From positions 1 to 32,170 of the forward strand of contig JALHIE010000019.1 of NCBI GenBank assembly GCA_022840285.1: a stretch of DNA of 32,170 bases, given 5' to 3'. Positions 1 through 5,757 of this stretch are shown piece after piece; within the stretch, counting starts at the first letter, position 1; each line of letters starts with the position of its first letter. The notes under the pieces are model-generated. The model worked only from the letters and a program-made list of their open reading frames with translations, ran no database searches and was not told the origin of the DNA. A program made the position numbers and the translations under genes. This DNA comes from Porphyromonadaceae bacterium (lineage in GTDB: Bacteria; Bacteroidota; Bacteroidia; Bacteroidales; Dysgonomonadaceae).

Positions 1-34
1 ATGTTATATCTTGTGAATTTGCCAAACGATTTTA

Positions 35-63
35 TTGAACAAAACAAATAATGATTACTTTTG
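35..63 (+). promoter_or_regulatory. Bacteroidetes-type promoter for the first gene
   Basis: TACTTTTG at 56-63 matches the Bacteroidetes -7 box TAnnTTTG. A TTG at 35-37 lies 18 nt upstream, close to the usual 19-21 nt spacing of the -33 element. Transcription would start near 70 and give a leader of about 45 nt to the ATG at 116. Motif match only. Confidence 0.5.
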
Positions 64-115
64 TGGTCGAATTTATCCCGTTTTTTAACAAAAAAGCAAT
101 TGAAACCGGATAGTC

Positions 116-799
116 ATGGAAAAGAAAGACGAATATATCGACAGGTTGCTTCAGAGCTTACAAAGCCTTGAAGCGAAAGTTTCCGCAATCAAACGGGAGG
201 ATTCTGTTTCTTTCTCTTTTTTTCGCGATGCATTCCTGAAAGGACAGGAGGTGATGCGCTTGCTTCATGAACTGGAAATGTTCCAGATAGAAGATATGAA
301 ACACCAGATGGAGAAACTGGTGATGTTCTTGTCGGAGAGCGAAAACCGAAAGCCTGCAGAGGAAATAAAACCGGTCGAGCATAAGAAGGAACGTATCGAT
401 CTGCCTGCCGCGGAGGCCGGCGAGGAAGCAGACCCCCGGAAAAATGCGTATGCCGAGGGCATCGCTTTGCCCACATACACCAATCCCCGGGATGCAGAGC
501 CGAGAAAAGAGGAGACTTTAGAAGAGTTTTCCGGTGTGATCCGGTCGGTAAACGATGTTATTCAGGCACCTCCTCCCAAGTTGGATGTAAAACGTGGTTT
601 GAGCCTGAACGACCGGTTTTATTTTCAGCGCGAGTTATTCGATAACGATCGTGAAGCGATGAATGCAATGATGATCAGGCTCAATGCATTTGACAATATC
701 GAGGATATCGAACGGTATTTAAGGGAAAAAACCTCGTGGAATTTCAAGGATGAAAGGGTGAAAAGTTTTTTGGAACTCCTAAAAAAGGGTTTTGAGTAA
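116..799 (+). CDS. conserved Bacteroidales protein of unknown function, coiled-coil
   Basis: This is a 227-residue soluble protein with no signal peptide and no membrane segment. Residues 1-75 look like a charged amphipathic helical or coiled-coil region. A Pro/Glu/Lys-rich linker follows at about 80-150. A compact C-terminal block at about 160-227 begins SLNDRFYFQRELF and ends WNFKDERVKSFLELLKKGFE. That block resembles a C-terminal motif I associate with uncharacterised Bacteroidetes proteins, in which an NDRFxFxRELF motif precedes a W-containing helix. The start at 116 is the first ATG after a TAnnTTTG promoter box. The next gene, rsmI, follows after about 80 nt on the same strand. I do not recognise a function. 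Confidence 0.8.
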   Translation: MEKKDEYIDRLLQSLQSLEAKVSAIKREDSVSFSFFRDAFLKGQEVMRLLHELEMFQIEDMKHQMEKLVMFLSESENRKPAEEIKPVEHKKERIDLPAAEAGEEADPRKNAYAEGIALPTYTNPRDAEPRKEETLEEFSGVIRSVNDVIQAPPPKLDVKRGLSLNDRFYFQRELFDNDREAMNAMMIRLNAFDNIEDIERYLREKTSWNFKDERVKSFLELLKKGFE

Positions 800-871
800 A
801 TTAAGCATTATCAGATAACAGACAAAGGTCTTAAAGTCCGGCTTCTGACAGCGGGGCGGTCTGACATCTAC

Positions 872-888
872 AATTATGAATTATGAAT
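872..888 (+). repeat. two-unit ATGAATT heptad overlapping the rsmI start
   Basis: AATTATGAATTATGAAT places ATG triplets at 876 and 883. The first hits a stop after nine codons; the second opens rsmI. The same heptad occurs in longer form at murD, ftsW and murC. Confidence 0.7.
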
Positions 889-1572
889 CAATCCCCCGTG
901 GGTAAGCTGGTAGTTGTGCCGACTCCTGTCGGAAACCTGGAAGATATGACATTTCGGGCAATTAATGTGCTGAAAAGCTGTGATTTGATTCTTGCGGAAG
1001 ATACACGGATAACCGGTTTTCTATTGAAACATTTCGGCATAGAAACCCGGATGCAATCGCATCACAAGTTCAATGAACATCAGACGGCTACTCACATCGC
1101 AGAACGGATCAAGGCGGGAGAGACTGTGGCGCTGGTATCGGATGCCGGCACTCCGGCGATTTCCGATCCGGGATTCCTGCTGGTCCGCACCTGTGTGGAG
1201 GAAGATGTCGAGGTGGAGTGTTTACCGGGAGCAACGGCATTGGTGCCGGCATTGGTGATGTCGGGGCTTCCCAATGACCGGTTTTGTTTTGAAGGTTTTC
1301 TACCGCAGAAAAAAGGCAGGCAAACCCGGCTGAAAGAGCTGGCAGAAGAGTCACGAACGATGGTTTTCTACGAATCGCCTTACCGGATAGTGAAAACGCT
1401 GACGCAACTGTCTGATTTTCTGGGGATAGATAGGAGGGCTTCGGTGTCGCGTGAGATATCCAAAATATTCCAAGAAACCATCCGCGGAACATTGTCGGAG
1501 CTTATTGCACATTTTTCGGCGCATGAGCCCAAAGGAGAATTTGTTATCGTTGTAGAGGGGAAATCGATGTAG
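883..1572 (+). CDS. rsmI: 16S rRNA (cytidine-1402-2'-O)-methyltransferase
   Basis: RsmI uses S-adenosylmethionine to methylate the 2'-O of C1402 in the decoding centre of 16S rRNA, together with RsmH, which is also in this window. The 229-residue protein shows the tetrapyrrole-methylase (SAM-dependent) fold motifs: VVPTPVGNLEDMTFRA at the N-terminus, LILAEDTR at about 36-43, VSDAGTPAISDPG at about 86-98, and CLPGATALVPALVMSGLP near 115. FYESPYR and SREISKIFQE lie in the C-terminal half. Length is normal for the compact Bacteroidetes form. The ATG at 883 is the second ATG of a heptad repeat; the ATG at 876 is out of frame and soon stops. The gene is independent of the dcw cluster and follows an uncharacterised gene on the same strand. 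Confidence 0.95.
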   Translation: MNQSPVGKLVVVPTPVGNLEDMTFRAINVLKSCDLILAEDTRITGFLLKHFGIETRMQSHHKFNEHQTATHIAERIKAGETVALVSDAGTPAISDPGFLLVRTCVEEDVEVECLPGATALVPALVMSGLPNDRFCFEGFLPQKKGRQTRLKELAEESRTMVFYESPYRIVKTLTQLSDFLGIDRRASVSREISKIFQETIRGTLSELIAHFSAHEPKGEFVIVVEGKSM

Positions 1573-1603
1573 ACAGCAGGCAAACTATCCCTATTCATCA
1601 AAC

Positions 1604-1611
1604 TATTTTTG
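1604..1611 (+). promoter_or_regulatory. -7 promoter box for the coiled-coil lipoprotein gene
   Basis: TATTTTTG matches TAnnTTTG and lies 36 nt before the ATG at 1648. No TTG is seen at the expected -33 position, so support is partial. Confidence 0.4.
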
Positions 1612-1647
1612 GTTGAAATCGTTTAATAACAATAAAAGTATTGAATT

Positions 1648-2514
1648 ATGAAAAAAGTATTCGTTCTATTACTCGGCGCAGGAGTGTTGTTTTCTTGTAC
1701 CAATATGGGGAAGAAGGTAACCGAATCCGAAGAATATCAGAAGTTGCTGGCAGAACGAGATTCGTTGCAAGCGGTTTTGAAAACATCGGATGCCGAAACC
1801 CAGGAGATGATGGCTGTGATCAGTGAAGTTGAAGCAAATTTCGATAAGATCCGCGAAGCGGAAAAGTACATCTCAACCCAGTCTGAACAAAGTGGGGAGA
1901 TGAATCAGGATACCAAAAAAAGAGTAAGCGATAATTTCCAGATGATTCAGGAGATCTTGAAACGAAACAAGGCGCAACTGGCAGAACTGAACAGGAAATA
2001 CGCATCCAGCAACAAGCAGGTAGCGTCGTTACAAGGCACCATTGACCGGTTGAACAGGGAAATGCAGGAAAGCTCTGCCCGGATGGTGGTTCTGCAGGGA
2101 GAGCTGGCCAAACGGGATGCGACCATTGCCCAATTGTCGGGCGACATCAGCGAACTGGCTCAACACGCCGAAGAGCAGTCCTCGACCATCAAAGAGCAGG
2201 ACAAGTCGTTACACACGGCCTATTACGTGTTTGGCACAGCCGTCGAGCTGAAAGAACAAAAAATTCTTTCGGGCGGTTTCCTGAAATCCACCAAAGTGAT
2301 GCAGGATACTTTTAACAAGGATTATTTCCTGCAAATCGATATCCGTGAAGTGACGGAAATTCCCTTGTATGCTCCCAAGGCCAAACTTTGGTCAACGCAT
2401 CCTGAGGGAACTTACGAGTTCGTTAAGGGGACCAATGACAACCTTACTTTCCAGATCACCGATACGCAACGGTTTTGGAGCCTCACGAAGTATCTGATTA
2501 TTGAAGTGAATTAA
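1648..2514 (+). CDS. coiled-coil lipoprotein, possibly Cbp1-like
   Basis: This 288-residue protein starts with a lipoprotein signal peptide: MKKVFVLLLGAGVLFSC, with the lipidated Cys at residue 17. Residues 25-195 are a long heptad-rich coiled coil with many Glu, Gln, Lys and Leu. A C-terminal globular domain at about 200-288 begins LHTAYYVFGT and contains IDIREVTEIPLYAPKAKL, HPEGTYEF and a closing FWSLTKYLIIEV. Proteins of this build are common in Bacteroidales. Some are named after the collagen-binding Cbp1 of Bacteroides fragilis, but I recall that naming from general knowledge and cannot test it here. It should sit in the cell envelope with its coiled coil in the periplasm or at the surface. 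The ATG follows an AATTATG motif like other starts in this window. Confidence 0.85.
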   Translation: MKKVFVLLLGAGVLFSCTNMGKKVTESEEYQKLLAERDSLQAVLKTSDAETQEMMAVISEVEANFDKIREAEKYISTQSEQSGEMNQDTKKRVSDNFQMIQEILKRNKAQLAELNRKYASSNKQVASLQGTIDRLNREMQESSARMVVLQGELAKRDATIAQLSGDISELAQHAEEQSSTIKEQDKSLHTAYYVFGTAVELKEQKILSGGFLKSTKVMQDTFNKDYFLQIDIREVTEIPLYAPKAKLWSTHPEGTYEFVKGTNDNLTFQITDTQRFWSLTKYLIIEVN

Positions 2515-2530
2515 GACCGAAGGAGTAATT

Positions 2531-2584
2531 ATGAAAAATATCAGCATCCTGGGCGTGCATTTCGTTCAGGATGCGTTGTCTTAA
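2531..2584 (+). other. 17-codon small open frame containing a hairpin
   Basis: A short frame, MKNISILGVHFVQDALS, has a good Shine-Dalgarno-like AAGGAG (2519-2524) 6 nt before its ATG, which is unusual in Bacteroidetes. It lies between the lipoprotein gene and the HAD gene. Inside it GCATCCTG (2544-2551) and CAGGATGC (2567-2574) form a perfect 8-bp stem with a 15-nt loop. No T-run follows, so it is not a clear terminator. It may be a leader peptide, a processing hairpin or chance. Confidence 0.25.
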
Positions 2585-2601
2585 GCATTACTGATTCCTA
2601 A

Positions 2602-3294
2602 ATGAAATATAGAAATCTTTTTATCGACCTGGACGATACGCTGTGGGATATTCACCAAAACGGCAAGGAATGCCTGGAAGAGATTTATGCGGATTACGGT
2701 TACAACAAGTTTTATCCCACGTTCGATGATTACTACAACGTTTATATGCCATCCAACCATCATTTGTGGAACTTATACCGCCTGGGTGAAATAAGAAAGG
2801 AAGAACTGATCGTAGAACGTTTTCTGGTCCCGGTCAGGAAGTTTGGAATCGAGGATCCGGAATATGCCAAATCGTTGAGCGACGATTTTTTAGAACGCAC
2901 TACCCGAAAAACAAAACTGATCGACGGCACCCTGGATCTGTTGGATTACCTGAAGCCGAAGTACCGGATGCACGTACTCAGTAACGGGTTTCGTGAAGTC
3001 CAGTTCAAGAAAATCGAAAATTCGGGCCTGAAGCCCTATTTCGACAAAATTATTCTTTCGGAAGATGCGGGAGTGAATAAACCGCATCCCGGTATTTTTA
3101 CCTACGCGCTTAAAAATACTAACTCCCGCCGGCACGAAAGCCTGATGATCGGCGACAGTTGGGATGCCGATATCACCGGGGCCCAAAAGAGCCGTATCGC
3201 ACAGATCTGGTTTAATCCGGCCAACCTGTCGTCCGACGGATTTGAACCTACCTACACCGTGAAAACGCTGGAGGAGATAAAAGAGATATTGTAG
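2602..3294 (+). CDS. HAD-superfamily hydrolase, YjjG-like pyrimidine nucleotidase
   Basis: This 230-residue protein has all four HAD motifs. Motif I is FIDLDDTLWD, with nucleophile D9 and acid/base D11. Motif II is VLSNG (about 126-130). The motif III lysine is in NKPHPGIF (about 157-164). Motif IV is GDSWDADITGA (about 180-190). The helical cap between motifs I and II (about 15-90) and the W in DDTLWD fit the YjjG/YfnB group, which removes phosphate from nucleoside monophosphates, including non-canonical pyrimidines. The exact substrate cannot be read from sequence. Cytoplasmic, with no signal peptide. It ends 1 nt from the stop of the convergent arginine deiminase gene, with no terminator between them. 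Confidence 0.85.
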   Translation: MKYRNLFIDLDDTLWDIHQNGKECLEEIYADYGYNKFYPTFDDYYNVYMPSNHHLWNLYRLGEIRKEELIVERFLVPVRKFGIEDPEYAKSLSDDFLERTTRKTKLIDGTLDLLDYLKPKYRMHVLSNGFREVQFKKIENSGLKPYFDKIILSEDAGVNKPHPGIFTYALKNTNSRRHESLMIGDSWDADITGAQKSRIAQIWFNPANLSSDGFEPTYTVKTLEEIKEIL

Positions 3295-3295
3295 T

Positions 3296-4552
3296 TTACT
3301 GCCTCCTTAACGGCATGGTCATGCATCTTGGCCCTCCACCTCCGCGCGCAAGTTCGGATCCATCAAGCGTTATCACGCATTTCCCGGATGTTTCCGGATC
3401 AAATTTTCCGCTTATCACATCTTCGGCACGTACAACCTCAAACCCTTTTTTGTTCAATTCTTCCAGCGTGTTAATGTTTCGGGCATACGAAAGTACTTTG
3501 CCGGGTGCGATTGCCAGAAAGTTGGCTCCGCTGTGCCATTGTTCCCGTTCCTGGTCCCAGTCGTCGGCTTTTCCACCGCAGATGACCGGTTCGACCTCCA
3601 TGCCCAGTTTTTTCAGTGCTGCCGGGATATTGTTAGTTGGGGAGATTTTAACCACTTTCCCGTTTTCGATCTGGATATGTACTGTTTTGTAGGGATTGCT
3701 GTTTAATATCAGGGGTTTATAAATCATGGCGGTGTTTTTGTCCAGGAAAGTGAATACCATGTCCAAATGGATAAACGATTCGGGTGTTTCCGGTAATTGT
3801 TGAACAATGACATGTCTTTTGTGGGACTTCTCCCTGCACAGTTCCTGAATCAGCAGATCGATGGCCTGGGGACTGGTTCGTGCTCCGCTTCCGATTAACA
3901 ACACATCTTCCCGTGCGACCAGTACATCGCCACCCTCGATCTTCACGGAAGGGTCGTTTTGTGAAGCATCATACATGTTGGTTGTCTTGCCGTTGAAAAA
4001 CAACCCGCTGTTGAAGATCGCATCCACGATAAACGATTCCCTCATGCGCACCGCATTGGCCATCTTACAAACCAACGATGTGTTGCCAATGGTTACCGAG
4101 GTGTCGCGCGTAAAATAAAAATTGTACAAAGGCTGCAACGCATAATACTCTTCTTTCAGAAAGTCGGTCAGGGTTTTTACCTGCATCGGAAGTCCTTCAA
4201 TCAATACTTTCGTTAACTGGGGTGAAGACAGCTCCAGAAGGTAATCGAAATAATCTTCGGCCTGTTCCGTTAGACAGATTTTTTGAAGCAACGATGATCG
4301 CTGTCCGGGAATTTCCAGCACTTTTTCCAGCAGATCCGATACCTTATACACCGAAGAGGTCTTCTCCAGTACGCCTTTTAACTGGGCATATTCTTTTTGT
4401 GCGATGGAGAGGTTGAGGATGTCGCTGTAGAGTGCCCGCTGAGCATTTTTTGGAGTCATGTTTTCCACTTCGGGCCCCGGATAGTGCAACATTACAGCTT
4501 CCAGCTTTCCGATTTCCGATTGAACGTTTAAGGTAAGTTTGCTTGTAGACAT
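3296..4552 (-). CDS. arcA: arginine deiminase
   Basis: Arginine deiminase hydrolyses L-arginine to citrulline and ammonia. The protein (418 residues from the start chosen here) carries the guanidine-modifying-enzyme signature in order: FTRDTSV (substrate Asp), KIEGGDVLVA with Glu/Asp, HLDMVFTFLD with catalytic His, and a C-terminal RGGGGPRCMTMPL with nucleophilic Cys. Length matches bacterial ArcA. An in-frame ATG at 4573 would add seven residues. I prefer 4552 because a -7 promoter box lies at 4578-4585, putting transcription start near 4571 and making the upstream ATG effectively leaderless. No arcB, arcC or arginine/ornithine antiporter gene is adjacent, so it does not form a visible ADI operon. 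It may serve arginine catabolism, ammonia production or acid resistance. Confidence 0.93.
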   Translation of the reverse strand: MSTSKLTLNVQSEIGKLEAVMLHYPGPEVENMTPKNAQRALYSDILNLSIAQKEYAQLKGVLEKTSSVYKVSDLLEKVLEIPGQRSSLLQKICLTEQAEDYFDYLLELSSPQLTKVLIEGLPMQVKTLTDFLKEEYYALQPLYNFYFTRDTSVTIGNTSLVCKMANAVRMRESFIVDAIFNSGLFFNGKTTNMYDASQNDPSVKIEGGDVLVAREDVLLIGSGARTSPQAIDLLIQELCREKSHKRHVIVQQLPETPESFIHLDMVFTFLDKNTAMIYKPLILNSNPYKTVHIQIENGKVVKISPTNNIPAALKKLGMEVEPVICGGKADDWDQEREQWHSGANFLAIAPGKVLSYARNINTLEELNKKGFEVVRAEDVISGKFDPETSGKCVITLDGSELARGGGGPRCMTMPLRRQ

Positions 4553-4577
4553 AATGCGTAAGATTTGATTCAAAACA

Positions 4578-4585
4578 CAAAAATA
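4578..4585 (-). promoter_or_regulatory. -7 promoter box for arcA
   Basis: CAAAAATA on the plus strand is TATTTTTG on the minus strand, a full match to TAnnTTTG. It lies 26 nt upstream of the preferred arcA ATG. No clear -33 TTG is present 19-21 nt further upstream. Confidence 0.5.
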
Positions 4586-4690
4586 GTAAAATTTAAGATA
4601 TCCTGTTTTTTAGGCACCTGTATTATTACAACCGAAATCTTTCAGTATGTCAGGCATGGGTTGTCGTTTTGAAAAAAACAAGCCGTGTAA

Positions 4691-4720
4691 TTGTCTTTTT
4701 GATAAAAATGTATACCTTTG
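4691..4720 (+). promoter_or_regulatory. strong Bacteroidetes promoter for the COG2403-like remnant
   Basis: TTG at 4691-4693, a 19-nt spacer and TACCTTTG at 4713-4720 fit the -33/-7 consensus with ideal spacing. Transcription would start near 4727, about 28 nt before the ATG at 4755. The promoter is intact although the gene behind it is broken. Confidence 0.65.
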
Positions 4721-4754
4721 TTTCTGAGAATTAACTCATTTAATCTTCATTGTT

Positions 4755-5101
4755 ATGAAAAGAAATGCCATTATCATTGGAGCTGCCGGAAGAGACTTCC
4801 ATAACTTCAACACATTCTTCAGGAAGAATAAGGATTACCGTGTGGTGGCTTTTACGCCATCCGATGCCATACGGTGACCTGGCCGGCCATGGGTTACAGC
4901 GATCGACAACTGAAAGACCTGGAAACAACCATTAACCGTGCGGATTGTGACACGGTTGTCGTCGGCACACCCATCGACTTGAACCGGTTGATCCACATTC
5001 AGAAACCGGTTGTGCGGGTTCACTACGATTTACAGGAACTAGGTACTCCCACGTTGAAAGAGGTATTGGACGATTTTGTTAAACGATACAAGCTGGGATA
5101 A
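4755..5101 (+). pseudogene. remnant of a COG2403-type predicted GTPase (cyclic 2,3-diphosphoglycerate synthetase-like)
   Basis: The first 40 codons (4755-4874) encode a typical N-terminus with a nucleotide-binding-like segment, IIIGAAGRDFHNFNTFFR, then stop at TGA 4875-4877. In the frame beginning at 4874 the sequence resumes with the C-terminal end of the same family: WPAMGYSDRQLKDLE, then CDTVVVGTPIDLNRLI and YDLQELGTPTLKEVLDDF. From memory the intact family is about 440-450 residues, so roughly 300 central residues, including most of the P-loop domain, appear to be missing and the two ends are in different frames. The junction lies near 4870-4885. The promoter upstream is intact. This is either a real decayed gene or an assembly collapse. 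A short stand-alone protein from the second frame (75 residues) is less likely. Confidence 0.75.
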
Positions 5102-5121
5102 AAGGGTTTGTCCGGGCCTCT

Positions 5122-5628
5122 TTAGCCAAGGTACTTCTTCAACGATTCCACCCACTTTTCGATGCGTTCGTCGGTGAGGTCAGCATCGTTGTCTTCGTCC
5201 AGCGGCAATCCCACAAAAACGCCATTTTTCAACGCCCTGGAGTAATCGAATTGGTAACCGTCGGGAGAAACTTCGCCAACAATCGTGGCCCCTTTTTCCG
5301 AGACCGTTTCGTATAAGATACCCATCGCATCCACAAACGAATCGGGGTAGATGAACGAGTCGCCCAACCCGAAAAGGGCAACTGTTTTCCCCGTCAGGTC
5401 CATTTTTTCCAGCTTGTGGTAGAAGTCAGACCAGTCGTCCTGCAAATCCTTTACTCCCCAGGTTGAAATGCCGAGGATAAGTACCTCGTTGGAATGAAAA
5501 GCTTCTTCATCACCGTCATAAATGTCGACTAAGGCGGGAGTGTACTCCGTCAGCCTTTCAGCGATCTTCTCCGCAGCTCTTTTTGTGTTCTCGGTGCTGG
5601 AGCCGTATATAATTGCAATTGACTTCAT
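5122..5628 (-). CDS. fldA: flavodoxin, long-chain
   Basis: Flavodoxin is a small cytoplasmic FMN electron carrier that can replace ferredoxin, for example with pyruvate:ferredoxin oxidoreductase or under iron limitation. The 168-residue protein has the phosphate-binding loop IYGSSTENTKR (about 8-18). A W-containing FMN loop follows, ISTWGVKDLQDDWSDF (about 55-70), and then VALFGLGDSFIYPDSFVDAM (about 84-103), the second flavin-contact segment. The length and the inserted strand near 115-140 match the long-chain class. A well-formed promoter lies just upstream at 5658-5688. The gene converges with the COG2403-like remnant, 20 nt away. Confidence 0.93.
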   Translation of the reverse strand: MKSIAIIYGSSTENTKRAAEKIAERLTEYTPALVDIYDGDEEAFHSNEVLILGISTWGVKDLQDDWSDFYHKLEKMDLTGKTVALFGLGDSFIYPDSFVDAMGILYETVSEKGATIVGEVSPDGYQFDYSRALKNGVFVGLPLDEDNDADLTDERIEKWVESLKKYLG

Positions 5629-5657
5629 AGGGTTATGTGATTAAGAAAATGATGTTG

Positions 5658-5688
5658 CAAAGTTAACATTTAGTTTCATATCCGCAAA
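5658..5688 (-). promoter_or_regulatory. promoter of the flavodoxin gene
   Basis: On the minus strand TTTG (5688-5685), a 19-nt spacer and TAACTTTG (5665-5658) match both consensus elements. The -7 box is 29 nt upstream of the ATG. It lies just downstream of the hairpin that ends the starch operon. Confidence 0.7.
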
Positions 5689-5691
5689 CAG

Positions 5692-5728
5692 AAAAGCGTG
5701 CGTCGGTTTTGAGCCGCCACACGCTTTT
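5692..5728 (-). terminator. terminator hairpin at the end of the starch operon
   Basis: AAAAGCGTG (5692-5700) and CACGCTTTT (5720-5728) form a perfect 9-bp stem. Flanking CCGC and GCGG can extend it with a small bulge. Read on the minus strand, the 3' arm runs into CTTTTCTGTTTG, a T-rich tail. It starts 30 nt after the last stop of the operon (5758), so it probably ends operon transcription before the flavodoxin promoter. Confidence 0.7.
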
Positions 5729-5757
5729 GCGGATTTCATTTTCCGTGAACAGTTTGT

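Noticed and set aside
1..51. Open frame from position 1 to a TAA, 16 codons
   Set aside because: Too short, no start context or recognisable sequence; it may be the tail of an upstream gene cut by the window, but nothing supports that.
5101..5122. Terminator between the convergent COG2403-like remnant and flavodoxin gene
   Set aside because: AAAGGG and CCTCTTT nearly pair, but the stem is imperfect and short; not enough to call.
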